Source of the DNA: Molossus alvarezi
Taxonomy: Eukaryota; Chordata; Mammalia; Chiroptera; Molossidae
Assembly: GCA_037176705.1 (NCBI GenBank)
Contig: CM073898.1
Coordinates: forward strand, 35,281,488-35,345,487
Length of the DNA stretch: 64,000 nucleotides
Direction: 5' to 3'
Shown: piece by piece, positions 37,433 to 48,377 of the stretch
Position numbering within the stretch: the first letter of the stretch is position 1
How the letters are laid out: each line of letters begins with the position of its first letter
Program-made: the position numbers and the translations under genes
The notes under the pieces: generated by a model
What the model was told of the DNA's origin: nothing
Seen by the model: the letters and a program-made list of their open reading frames with translations, nothing else
Database searches by the model: none

Positions 37433-37477
37433 CGAACAATGTAGTTTGTTTACCATAGCGTGTCCAATGCCTGAGTG
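37433..37477 (-). CDS. NRXN1: NRXN1 alternative exon SS2 (15-residue cassette)
   Basis: This 45-nt microexon encodes HSGIGHAMVNKLHCS, which matches the known alternatively spliced SS2 insert in the LNS2 domain of neurexin-1. The acceptor is a pyrimidine tract ending CTTCTCCACAAAG. The full-length donor is TCG|GTAGAT, a weak match to U1. A second donor inside the exon (ATG|GTAAAC) would give a 24-nt, 8-residue form, HSGIGHAM, at 37454-37477. Both lengths are multiples of three, so the frame across the flanking exons (CAG then GTG) is kept with 0, 8 or 15 residues. In neurexins the SS2 insert sits in a loop near the LNS2 calcium site and modulates alpha-dystroglycan binding (established knowledge). 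The Ser at the last position agrees with NRXN1, as I recall Leu in NRXN3. Confidence 0.95.
37448..37453 (-). promoter_or_regulatory. NRXN1: Internal alternative 5' splice site of SS2 cassette
   Basis: On the minus strand the bases after the ATG codon of the cassette read GTAAAC. This fits the 5' splice-site consensus at least as well as the distal GTAGAT donor. Use of this site would drop the last seven residues (VNKLHCS). The shorter insert is a known NRXN1 isoform. Its relative strength here is judged by eye only. Confidence 0.75.
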
Positions 37478-37563
37478 CTTTGTGGAGAAGGGGGGAGAAA
37501 GGAAATTAAAAACTGTGAACAGAATAACGATCGTTACTTAAAAAATATGATGGTCTCTACCAT

Positions 37564-37646
37564 GTTAGTACATTTTTTGATTCAGGTAACGGTTAGTAGA
37601 ATGAAACATTCCATGAATGACATGTTAGTTATTAAGCATGTTAGTA
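37564..37646 (-). promoter_or_regulatory. Cluster of four ACTAAC motifs upstream of SS2 cassette
   Basis: Reading the transcribed strand, exact TACTAAC occurs at 37640-37646, 37592-37598 and 37564-37570, with AACTAAC at 37624-37630. TTAAT lies between the first two in transcript order. ACUAAY plus a nearby UAAY half site is the known recognition pattern of the STAR-domain protein QKI. TACTAAC is also the ideal branch-point sequence. The nearest candidate branch A is 87 nt upstream of the cassette AG. An AG at 37513-37514 lies between, which argues that a closer A (in TTTTTAAT near 37505) may be the usual branch point. Function is inferred from motif density only. Confidence 0.5.
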
Positions 37647-38815
37647 ACATAGAAAAAGGGCAAAAAAACTTTACAAGAAAAAAGCAGACTAACAAATAGG
37701 CCTCCCACAGAGGTAATATTTTTCCTGCCAGTATTGTTCATAACTTGCTACGAGACAGAAACAGACATATGGCAATGTTCCCTTTGTCTCCCTGAGTATA
37801 TCTGACAGACATTGAGAAAGTTTAAAAGGGATTCAAAGGCCTAAAGCTCATCAGCTGACCACTGCTGCGCTAAGCCCATAAGTGACCCCTCCCCCGCCCT
37901 GGCCCTCCCCAGACCCAGCAAATTTATAAGAATGGTTGGCATTGCCCTACTACTCAATTTTACAGCATACAAGGACTCCTTCTCAACTCCAAAACTTCCT
38001 TCGGTCATATTGATGGACTTTAGGGTCACAGTTTACTGCAATGAAACAAAGCAAAGATCCTGACACACAAAATGAGTAGAATGGATTTATTTTTAATCTG
38101 TCCTGCCACACATGCACCCCGGCTGTACAACTACGGTTTCCTTTGAGCTACCAATTCGTAGTTTGGTTTGTAACCTGAGCAAAGGCAAATCTAGAAAGTG
38201 GGCTCCTCAAGCCCCACCCTTCCTTCTGTGCTTCTCTCAAATGAGCCTCCGGTCTCTTGGTGAGTATCTGAGAGAAGAAATAAAAAAGGAAAACCAAAGA
38301 GACAGACTTGTAGGAAATTCGTGTTCTATAGCTGTCCTGATGGTGGGCTACCATCTCCCAAGACAGGTGTGATGCATGCAGGGCCCCTCCCACGCCAGTC
38401 AGGCCTCTGAAAGGTCTTTGGGGGAGTCTTGAGAATCCTTCCGCTTTACTTGTCTGCCTTAGCTAGACTGTATCTGCACTCTTAAAATCCACCTTTGCTT
38501 CTCTACCTTGGGTAGTTTAAGCCTTTCAGAAGTGGGAAAGAAAAGGTTAGACAGTTAACAGCTCAGAGAGAGGGCTGTTTTAGTAAAGGAGAACCAGAGA
38601 CAATCCGGTCATTCTGCAACTGTTCAGAGAAACAACACATATGTTAAGGATATTAGTTCTGAGATCAGCATGTACTGCAGAAAAATTAGTCACTGTCAAC
38701 ACTTCACAAAATGATACATTGTAATTTAATTAAATTTCAAATAATAACCAAAACTTATCAACTTATCATGTTCAATAAATAAGGACAATCTACTTACTTT
38801 CATCTCTGATATATG

Positions 38816-38862
38816 TATATATATGTGTGTATATGTATATATATGTATACACACATATATAT
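38816..38862. repeat. AT/TG inverted repeat
   Basis: Arms of 17 bp containing ATATGTGTGTATA and its inverse, separated by about 12 bp, lie within intron about 750 nt downstream of the 302-nt exon donor. Confidence 0.75.
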
Positions 38863-39614
38863 GGTGTAATAATATGTCTCAGTTAAAAACATACAGTATA
38901 TGTGGACCCATAAATTTACTAAAGAATTGATGTTTTCCTAGTACATAGACTTTTGCAAGATTTTTTTTTAAATGCAATTAAATAGAAATGGGCACCTAGA
39001 ATGTAAACTGGCCTTTCTGGAGTCATTTGGGGTTTAATTTAAAGTGTCTGTGCTAAAAATAAAAATATCTTTATAAACAGACTCTTCGGGAGATATGTAA
39101 ACTCCCAGAGTCACTTTCCCCCTCAGGAAGTTTTCTTGTCCCCATTTCACAGGTGGGGGTGGGAAGGAAGTAGGGATCAATATAATCCCAAGTCACAAAC
39201 ACATGTTTATTGACTACAAAAAAGGAACTGTGATTTAATGACCCCAATGTGCATGCTTCCAAATGATCACCATGAAAACTATAATTTAAAATCAAACAAA
39301 ATAAAAAAAATAAAATAAAAACACAACAAAATCACACACGTCACAGGAAGGGCAGGTCGCAGAGATATCCTTGCAGCCCTCTGGGAAATTATCATATGTC
39401 GCTGCATCAAAATAGCCTTTGGGCCCCCAGAACTTTCTAGATATGCCCCTGCTCAAGTATGGCAGGAAGATTCATCTCAAAAGAAAAAAAAAAACTGCTA
39501 ATGTGTAAGCGACTCTGAGGAGCCCTACGTCATGTTGTTAGGGTTTTCAAGTACCACACACACAGCTGTAGCGAGAAACAAAGCCAGTTACTCTCTTATC
39601 CACTGCGCTGTTAC

Positions 39615-39916
39615 CTGACGCAGATTTCTGGTGACTTTCACATCATGCCAGGCATTATCATTAAACTTCCCATTCACGGGCTCCACTAGTGCTTCAAAGG
39701 CCCCTGATCCCAAATTAATGACCAGAGAGACAGCTCCATTTTTCAGGGCAAGATTGACATAATCAGCTGACTTCCCAGTGTGAAGCATCAGTCCATTCCT
39801 TTGAAGGGTTTTAAAGGATAGAGTTATTTCATCGCTGCTGCTTTGAATCGGGTTTTGAGACAAGTCGTAGCAGAAGTATTCAGATCCCTTGAACGTGGCA
39901 ATATATTCTTCTTTTC
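39615..39916 (-). CDS. NRXN1: NRXN1 coding exon, N-terminal two thirds of LNS2 domain
   Basis: This is an internal coding exon of alpha-neurexin-1, a presynaptic single-pass adhesion protein. It encodes 100 complete codons preceded by two bases of a split codon. The peptide starts [20 protein letters not shown] and ends [12 protein letters not shown]. On the minus strand the acceptor reads TTTTCCTCTAG before the first exon base and the donor is CAG|GTAACA. The frame is open throughout. Residues such as [16 protein letters not shown] fit NRXN1 better than my recollection of NRXN2 or NRXN3. The segment builds the first strands of LNS2, the domain known to bind neurexophilin and alpha-dystroglycan. 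The next exons in transcript order are the SS2 cassette and the 162-nt exon. The 302-nt length is not a multiple of three, so this exon should be constitutive. The split first codon would be GGA (Gly) if the previous exon ends in G, as in the known GKSKGKEEY junction. Confidence 0.95.
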
Positions 39917-41011
39917 CTAGAGGAAAACAGATACATACATGCATAAGTAAAGCAATATAATATGTAAATCAGCAGATCGCAACACAAAAGAACCAGTCTA
40001 CAAATGAACTCTTAGGCTAATCAACATTCCTGACTGACTGAGAGCCCTGTCAAAGAAAGTCCAACAGTACTGTAGGTGGCAGCATATACTGTTTAATAAA
40101 CCTCCTCAGCCATTGGGCCATTGGCTGTGGTGGCTGAAGCTGACATTCTTGAAAATTCAATTAATTTTTAAGTATAACCACAAGAGCTCTGATCAGAAAG
40201 AAGTAGCCCTGCAGTATCTGCAGGGCATGAATCGGGTCCTGTGAATGCATCTGGGATGGTTCTGCTCTGCTGACAACAATGGCTGCCAACGTGTTCGCAG
40301 CATCCTGTCTATCGGAGGCATTACTTTAATTTTCAGTGAGACATGTATATTCAAAGATCTTCTCAGTGAAGAGCCAAACATGTTCATCACTGAGAAACCA
40401 TAACAAATTATCTGGTGAGGGGAAAGCCTAGAAAAAAAAAATTAGAATTTGGTCTGGGAGCAAATAGATCTCCTATAGATCATATGCATGTTTTCTCCCT
40501 GGATAAAGGGAGCAGTGGCGGAAAACGTAATGGAGTCAGCTGGGTTGTTGACTCATTCCCTGATCCCACCAAGCAGATGGCAGGGCTGGCTTCTATGAGA
40601 CTGGTAGGAATTTAAGCACCATCATGGGGATAGCATATAAATGAAGTCTCAAAATTGTCTATATATCTCGGTCTTTACCATAGTTAGGAGTAAAAATGTG
40701 AATCCCACAAGATACAAGCGAGATCAAACAGAAATGTGGCTGTTTGGAAAGAACATCTTTTCCCACTGATGAAATGAGTTTAACCAAAGGAAAAGGGTGA
40801 GCCCAAAGCTCCCTCAACATCCTGGGTAATAATGGCATTGTGCCAAGAACAATGAGATGGTATGGTCTGGAAGCAGCTTCTGATAAAATATAAACATGTA
40901 ACTACAAGTGGTACTGAAGAATCTTAATTCACTTCACTGGTAATATAGGATCACTACTATGCCCAGTGGAGGGTCCATATACCAAAAGAAGTCTCACTCT
41001 AATGGTGGCAA

Positions 41012-41013
<2 letters not shown>

Positions 41014-41044
<31 letters not shown>
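41014..41044. repeat. (GT)n microsatellite
   Basis: About 15 GT units, 1.1 kb upstream of the 302-nt exon. On the transcribed strand this is a CA repeat. Confidence 0.95.
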
Positions 41045-41047
<3 letters not shown>

Positions 41048-41579
41048 ACTTCAGGGCTCTTTGCATTTCATAGTCAAATAACTCATGTCTTTGCATAAGA
41101 GCTCATATCAAGGTTTCAGCTCACCAGGGTCCAATTACCTGACTCCCTAGATGTAGAAAGTGACATTGGTGGCTATAAGTAGCCAACACATGACACTAAG
41201 TAAGACAGTGAGCACCTAGGGACTTTCTCAAAGGAGTGTGACACTTAAGAACAGTTACTGCCTAGTAGTCAACTACTAGTGAAGACTAGTGGTCTGGGCA
41301 AACCTACCACATTCTGAGCCTGAGTCATAGCTAAGGCAACCCAAAGAGTACGGAGGGTCCTTCCCATTCATACATTCAAAATCTTGGCTCAACACCTCCC
41401 AAGTGTTAAAGCAGTACTAGTCTTCAAGGATAATGAAGTGAACCAATGCTGACCTAATTTCTGTCTCTTAAAGTTTACAGCCAGGTGTCTGCTTCCCTGG
41501 TTAGTTCAATATGGCAAGTGGCTTCATATTGGGAGCCAGCACAGCTAAATATTTCTGATATACTTGGGGGGGGGGGGCA

Positions 41580-41720
41580 AGCCAAAATATAAATTTAGAT
41601 CCTAGCACAGCCACTGTCTAACTGCACTGAGGGCAATTGTGTATCTTTTAAAATCTCAGTTTCTTAAAATGGTTAGTGATACAATCTTTCAGGATAAATG
41701 GAGATGTCTAGAGAGGCATC
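41580..41720 (+). mobile_element. MIR fragment, plus orientation
   Basis: GATCCTAGCACAGCCACTGT, AAATCTCAGTTTCTTAAAAT and GGAGATGTCTAGAGAGG resemble MIR. Confidence 0.4.
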
Positions 41721-42020
41721 TGGCAAAGTTGGTGGGCACTAGAAATGGTAGATATCTTTCTCCTTGCCTACCTAATATGATAAATGTGATAAATGATCTA
41801 AAACAAATAGGATATGTCATACTTTACTGTGAAATCAAGAATATTTTTGTTAAGGTCAGAAACAGAACAAAGAAGCCCACTATAATTATCAATACACTAC
41901 ACTTGAAGTCCTAGCTAATGGAGGAAGACAAGAAAAACATGAGCATTATAAAGAGTATACACAGGGGGGAAAATAACATCATATTATTAAGTATTATTGT
42001 ATAAATTAAAAGATCAAAAT

Positions 42021-42272
42021 AACTCTGGCCTGTTTGGCTCAGTGGTAGAGCGTTGTCCCATGGATCAATGAGTCACGGGTTCAATTCCGGCCAAGGGCAC
42101 ACACCTCAGTTGTGGTTCATGCTCGGCCCTGGTCAGGGTCATGCGAGAGGCAACCAGTTGATGTGCCCCTCTCAAATGGATATTTCTCTCTCTCTCCATT
42201 TCTCTCCCTCTCCCTCTCACTCTATCTGAAGATAAACAGAAAAAGGTCCTCGGATGAGGATTAAAAAATAAA
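42021..42272 (+). mobile_element. VES-type SINE inserted in L1, plus orientation
   Basis: Begins ACTCTGGCCTGTTTGGCTCA, with GGTTCAATTCC B box, CCAAGGGCACACACCTC and tail CCTCGGATGAGGATTAAAAA. AAATTAAAAGATCAAAA is duplicated on both sides (from 42004 and from 42275). It interrupts L1 ORF2-like sequence. Confidence 0.9.
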
Positions 42273-43094
42273 TAAAAATTAAAAGATCAAAACAATCTTT
42301 AAAGTTTATTGGTCTTAAGATATTTCAGAAAGATTGTACTGGGAACAATCAATGTTTTAAATATATAAATAGATATACGGCTTCAATGATTTTTCAATAT
42401 AAATCTCAATGCATTTTTAAATGAATATAAAAAGCTGATTCTATAAGCTCTATGGGAAAAACTAAGCCTAAAATAGCCAAGATATGACAGAGTAAGAAAA
42501 TAAAGAAACTTTCCTAATTAAAGATGGACATTTATTAGAAAATTATGATAACTAAGGTAATGTCTTAGCACACACAAAAGGGGAGAATAAAGATAATCTA
42601 ACTAAACATAATCTTAAACATATATGAAAATGATTTATATCAAGTCAAGCACTCCAGATAAGTAAGCAAAGCATAAATTAATAAATGATGTTGGGAAAAC
42701 TGGTTATCTATATGAATAAAGTTAAATGGCTCTTTACATTATTTTGTTTACAAAAATCAATTCTTCGTTGACTATGGATATAAACCAGTGATGCAAAGCT
42801 GACAGTTTTTATAAAACAAGAAATTATGATACTGAAGTATACAAGGATTTATTAAACAGGCATTAAAAATCACTAATAATAGGTTGATAAATTCAATCAC
42901 ACTAAAATTAAGAAAGTCTACTCATAAAAGTAATACCATAAAAGGAATAAGAATCTAAAGAAAATTGAGAGAAAATATTTTCATACTAGATTAATCAACA
43001 AAGGACTACAATTTAGGGTACACAAAGTACTCTGATAAATCAATATTTTTAAAAAAATCTAACAATAGGAAAATCGCAAAAGAACTATATAGTA

Positions 43095-43260
43095 GTTTCA
43101 TAAAAGAACTTATATGCATGTATGCATAACCAATGGACACAGACAACAAAGCCAGGGACAGGGCCGGGGCGGGGGGGAGGGGGGAGCCAATGGGGTAAAA
43201 ATGGAGAAACATCTCTAACAACAACAACAAAAAAATTAAAAAAAAAAAACATTTTCAAAA
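43095..43260 (+). mobile_element. Younger 5'-truncated L1 3' end, plus orientation
   Basis: ACTTATATGCATGTATGCATAACC, CAATGGACACAGACAACAAA (given in parts), a G-rich tract 43161-43184, CAATGGGGTAAAAATGGAG and an A-rich tail. The same motif occurs at 54.4 kb. It interrupts the old L1 ORF2 copy. Confidence 0.78.
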
Positions 43261-43299
43261 AAAGAAAAAATATATCTGTATCTATCTACATAGATACAG

Positions 43300-43309
<10 letters not shown>

Positions 43310-43364
<55 letters not shown>
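43310..43364. repeat. (TACATA)n hexanucleotide repeat
   Basis: About nine units of ATACAT, next to the A-rich tail of the young L1 end, from which it probably grew. Confidence 0.95.
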
Positions 43365-43365
<1 letters not shown>

Positions 43366-43794
43366 CCTATGTTAAAAGATCCTCAATCCTACAAGTTTTT
43401 AGGAAAAGGCATAAATCAAACTATCTTCAGATATCATTTCTTGTTCATAAAATTGACCCAAAAATGTTTTGTAATTAGAAAATTCCAGGTTTTGAAAAAG
43501 CTGTGACTAAACAGTAATTCACATCCACTGTTGAGGAGACTGCTGCCAAGATGCATATTGACCAGCTATAATAAGCACTATCTGGCACCATACAATCCTG
43601 TGGGAATTTTGCATGTAATAAAGGTCTCAGTCCTTAGAAAATGGTTACCGTGATCAATAAAAATAACACTCCCCCGTTCTTTCAATTGATTTCTCTCTGC
43701 TCATTGGATTGATCATTAGATGATGGGTAGTCGAGTGAATTCTGGTTCACATACATGTACATACATCATATATGGTGATCCTCTTATCTGAATA

Positions 43795-44000
43795 TGATAG
43801 TCACAAAATTCTCATCCCCAGTGAATATTCACAACAGGTCTCTGAGCCACAGAGAGTTTGAGCGACCTTTCTCTAGTCCAAACCTTCAATTTATATTATT
43901 AAGAAAGTGTGGTCTATTTAGTTTAAATGAATTATAAAATTCAGGAAGTGGGCCAATGACAGAAGCAGGGCTAGAACTCAGCTCCTGACTACCCTTAGGT
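43795..44000 (-). mobile_element. MIR fragment, minus orientation
   Basis: AAAATTCTCATCCCCAGTGA, GAGCCACAGAGAGTTTGAG and AGAAGCAGGGCTAGAACTCA match reversed MIR. Confidence 0.5.
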
Positions 44001-44639
44001 AATTACAAAGTCAGGGGACTTGAAGAGGACTGGTCTAATTAAAAGGCTGTAGCATTTTATCTGTGTGAACTGACATCATTCCAACTCTGCATAGTGGGAA
44101 TGAATTGCGACAAAAGATTTGTTTGCCATATAATATGGCAGAGTCAAAGGAAATCATGTTAAACAGAGTTCACAATTCATTAAACAGCAAGCTTTTAAGA
44201 TATGTATTGACTTTTAACACTATGATATTCCTTTTACTTAAAAATGAAAATACAGTATCACTCCTTTTGTATTGTTTAATTTCAAATTTTGGTAAATGGG
44301 TAATTCAGATTTGCCTTAAATGCAACCAATTTTGGAAAAATTCACTCTGTAGAATATGCCATTACCTTAGAACATCATAAATAAGACAATGTTCTTTTTA
44401 AAAAATGATGTGTACAACACAAAATACATAAATGATTCCACTTTCCATAATATGACTTTTCTCCAATGCTTTTCTTCTTTGTTACTGTATAGTTCACTAA
44501 GTTTTGTACTATGTCATATATAAATAGCAGCACAATAAAGAGTTGTATATGCTTGACTGTTGAACACTTAAAGAATGGGTTTATGCCCATTGGAAAATAT
44601 AGCCCCAAACATCTAGTTCACTTCTAAAATGTGCTAAAA

Positions 44640-45810
44640 TAAACATCAAAAAGAAATTTGATCCACAGCAATATATATATTTGAAAACAAATATTTATAT
44701 CCAGGATACATAAAGAATTTATATAAATCAATAAGAAAAAAGACTAGACAAACCAACAGGAAAAACAAATAAAATATACTTGAACAGACACTCCATGATA
44801 CAAGGGCATACATATGAAAAGATATTCAACTTCATTTTTATTCTATTTTTCTTTATTGATTTTAGAGAGAGGAAGAGAGAGGGAGAGAGAGCGATAGAAA
44901 CATTGATTGGCTGCCTCCTGCATGCTCCCCACTGGGGATTTGGGCCCCAACCCCTGCATACACCCTGACTGGGAATCGAACTGGAACGTCTTGGTGCATG
45001 GGTTGATGCCCAACCACTGAGCCACACTGGCTGTGCAATGTTCAACTTTGTTGATCAGTCTTCAGGGAAATAAAAAATAAAACCATGGTAAAATATTGAT
45101 GCATTCCACTACAATGAATAAAATGAAGAATACAAAAAGTATCAAGTGTTTGTGAGGATGTGGAGTGACTAGAACTCTCTTAAATTACTGGTGGGAACTA
45201 ATTTTTAAAATTGTTTGGTAATATATTTTAAAGCTGAACATATGCCTACCCTATGATCCAGAAATTCTGCTTATAGGTATATATCAGACAAAAATGCACA
45301 CAAAGATCATCAGAAAAACACATCAGAATATTTTGAGTAGTGCTCTTCATAATACCAAAAGGAATACTACTGAAACACAATCAATCGTAGGTTGGAAAAA
45401 TAAATGGGGGCAGAGTCACACAGGGATTATTAAACAGCAATAAGAATATATGACCTACTTACAGAAATATGGATACATCACTCAATACTAATGTCGAGCC
45501 AAACAAAAACAAAACAAACAAACAAACAAAAAAACAAAGCCAGGCACAAAAGAGAACATATTTATGATCTCACGTATATAAAAACTTTAAAACCAAGTAA
45601 AACGAATCTGTGCTGTTGTAAGTCAAGATAATGGCTAGCCTTGGTAGAAATGGAAGGGGTACTAGTGAGGAGAACTTTTGGGGTGCTAGTAAAATTCTGC
45701 TCTTGATATGGATGCTGGTTATGGGTGTGCAAAAATTTATATAGCTCTATACTTATGATATGTGCACTTCCTAGTATTATATTTCAATAAAAAGTTTAAA
45801 TAATCTGAAT
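44640..45810 (+). mobile_element. Old L1, ORF2 end plus 3' UTR, plus orientation
   Basis: CAATAAGAAAAAAGACTAGA, ACTTGAACAGACACTCCATG and TATGAAAAGATATTCAACTT match the L1 ORF2 C-terminal region. After the inserted SINE come TTCAGGGAAATAAAAAATAA, CCTATGATCCAGAAATTCTG and the 3' UTR to TTCAATAAAAAGTTTAAA. An (AAAC)n tract at 45505-45535 lies inside. Confidence 0.75.
44843..45037 (-). mobile_element. SINE, second subtype, inserted in L1, minus orientation
   Basis: TTTATTGATTTTAGAGAGAGG, ATTGATTGGCTGCCTCCTGC, GGTGCATGGGTTGATGCCCA and ACTGAGCCACACTGGC. Flanks share RTTCAACTT. The L1 sequence reads continuously when this element is removed in thought. Confidence 0.85.
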
Positions 45811-48114
45811 AACTGAGAACAAAACAAATTAATCTGATAAAATGATTTCTTACTGATTAATGGATGATCAGCAAGACACTACTCCTGTTAATGCTACATT
45901 TATTAGTAAAAACTAAAACAATACCTATAGTAATAACACTACTTAAGTTGCATTTAAACACTTCTCAATGCACAGTAATATCCAGTAATATTATTTGTTC
46001 TTCAAAATAACCTCATAAAATTTAGAGAAAATACATTAGGCTGCATGGATGCAATTATAGTGGTTTGAAGGACTATCTAAATGTATATTGATCAATGGAT
46101 CAATGTTAAAATAAAGGGAGGGATTCTCTATTACTAATCATAGCAATGTTATGGTAGAATGAGAGAAACAATTAAATAATAAACGTGGAGCATTTATTTA
46201 ATATTCTATATCAATTTACTTTATGTTGCTATAAACTGGAGGAAGAGACCTAATAGGGTGACCTTGTATAGTAGTCCTATTCAATTTTCATCCCCCCAAT
46301 AGCTTAGATAAAAATACATAGTTCTTACGATTCTAATTTTCTGAGGGAAATTTCATTGAGAAAATTGGAATTCTATAATTTCTTGTAATGCTGACTGGAT
46401 GAGCTGACTTAAAGTTAAATCTGATGGGAATAAACCCGAGTTCTAGCCTCTGGTCCCAAACCATCCAACTGAACAAGTAATAATATACAGGAAACATGAG
46501 TCCCTAGACACAACAGATACAAAGCAAAATCTTTGGAAGACTTAGAACATGAATCATCAGCATGATCAAGGTGCTCAAAAAGTCCATGTAAGCATGGGTT
46601 CTATCCATGAAAGTACCTAGAAGAGGGATGGGATGGTCCTGTACTTTGGTGCTGGCCAGCTCCTGACTGCGACACTTCCACCTGGGCAAGCTGGAATGTG
46701 CTTGGAGATACCTGCTAAGATGGTAAAAGGCTTCTAGACTATGTGAGGCGTCGTAAAGAACTCTCTGATGAAAGGCTTCAGGTATAAATTGCAGCATCTC
46801 CAATTATCAGGAAAGATGTCCTTCAGAAGAATAATTCCATTTTGTATCAATTCAGGGGTGTAAATAGAATCAAAGCATAAAAGCTATAGGAAACTATTTC
46901 TCAATATGACAAATACTTTCTAACAGATCGATCCATACTTGGAGCACTCCATTTGATAGAAAACTGATTTCTTATCACAGAAAGGACTTAACCTTATATA
47001 ACTGAACTACTTAGTTGGGTGTGGTAGAAGGTGTTCAAACTTTGGATGTTAGATTGAACAAATGAATTCTTTTCAAGACAAAGTATCCCTGCTTTCTGAT
47101 TTATAAAGGGGAATGTTAGATAAAGAGAGGTTAAGTGACTTCCCAAATTCACAGAGAAATTAATTCTCAGGACAGTGCCCCTTCCTACTGTGCATGGGGT
47201 AAAATCTCATTAATTTGCTTTGTTTCCACAACTTTCAAGTTCACAGGACTTTACTAAGGGAAGGATGACTATAGGTAGACAGAAGTCTCCCTGCTTACAT
47301 GAAGAATTTCAGGCCATTTTCCTATGCCAAGAAACGGGCCTACATTATTGTCTTGATGTCTGTGCTTTTCATATACACAAGCCCGAATCACAGAGTTTTG
47401 TCAGGTTTTCATGTGATTTTAAGGTTGTGTTCAAACACAAACCAGAAACTAAAATCAACATGTGAAAAAAACAAACAAAAACAGACATTTAAGGTAAAGA
47501 CTTGCTTCATTTGTTTTTCTACTCTAGAAGTCAAATACACAGAAATATTTTGCCAAAACATCCTTGACTAAACAAAGGTACACACTAGAAGTTTACATTA
47601 TTAAATTAAATAGTAAGCCTGGCTTCTCTGACTGTAAGGATAAAGCATGCGTAGGAAAAAGAAAAAGAAAGTCTGCCTATTGAAAATCGCATCAGGTTAA
47701 ATCTTCAGTCCTTAAGAAGTATAATAGAAAACAGCACTGTTTTATTTTCCACAAACCTGTGTAGTTTAGAAATTAAAACAATCAATTGATTACAACAGGG
47801 GGAAAAAACGCATTACTTTAAAAGTAGTCACTTTTTCCTTAGATGTTGTACCTACTACAATGTTGTAAAACATCCCCAAATTCCCAAATATGATTCAACC
47901 TATGTAAGTTCTGAAGCTAACTTCTATTATCTGAGGTAAGAAATCAAGTTTTATAAAATATTCATTCTTCAAGGTTTTATTTCAATTTAGGTACACCTCA
48001 AGGCAACCAATCTGAAAATAAGTTGCCAAACATCCATCAGATAACTCCAAAGAATAGATACACTTTAAATGATATTCTTGAGGTCATTAAATATGAAAAC
48101 TAAATAAGACTTAG

Positions 48115-48245
48115 ATATTACTTAGTTTACCGCCTTCATTTATTACATTAAGAGACTGAGGGCCCAACAGATAAAGTTATGGTCACATAACTAATTGGAG
48201 TAGAAGCACAATATAACCTTGCCCTCTTGATTCCAATTTCTTGCG
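48115..48245 (-). mobile_element. MIR fragment, minus orientation
   Basis: AAGAGACTGAGGGCCCAACA and AAGTTATGGTCACATAACTA match reversed MIR. Confidence 0.5.
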
Positions 48246-48327
48246 CTTACTTATTTCTCAGACATTGCCACGAAATTAGCCTTTAATTCATGACCAAAAA
48301 CTAAATGCAGCTTAAACTTGAACATAG

Positions 48328-48329
<2 letters not shown>

Positions 48330-48375
<46 letters not shown>
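48330..48375. repeat. 46-nt uninterrupted poly-A
   Basis: Pure A run with no recognisable SINE or L1 sequence upstream. Confidence 0.95.

Positions 48376-48377
<2 letters not shown>

Larger units (their letters stand above)
37478..39614 (-). other. NRXN1: NRXN1 intron between 302-nt exon and SS2 cassette
   Basis: This 2,137-nt intron has no recognised SINE. It holds the upstream ACTAAC cluster, a TGCATG at 38375-38380 on the transcribed strand, an AT/TG inverted repeat at 38816-38862, and an A-rich stretch near 39295-39330. No additional exon was recognised. Confidence 0.9.
41780..43530 (+). mobile_element. Degraded L1 ORF2 segment, plus orientation, nested insertions
   Basis: Diagnostic L1 ORF2-like stretches are CACTACACTTGAAGTCCTAG, TGTTGGGAAAACTGGTTATC and, after 43370, TTAAAAGATCCTCAATCC. 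It is split by the SINE at 42021-42272, and by a younger L1 3' end and a TACATA repeat at about 43095-43370. Frames are heavily broken and no protein is made. Confidence 0.6.

Noticed and set aside
40595..40625. ATGATGG on the minus strand as a candidate SS1 exon (MMGDQ)
   Set aside because: The surrounding codons read P-M-M-V-L, not L-M-M-G-D-Q, and no splice sites fit.
41566..41577. 12-nt poly-G
   Set aside because: Single G run, too short for a defined structure, and possibly a sequencing-prone homopolymer.
43310..43364. Regular short repeats suggesting a CRISPR array
   Set aside because: It is a simple hexanucleotide repeat without spacers, in a mammalian intron.
46504..46803. 99-codon minus-strand frame
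   Set aside because: No recognised domain and no splice context fitting NRXN1. Length is within chance expectation.
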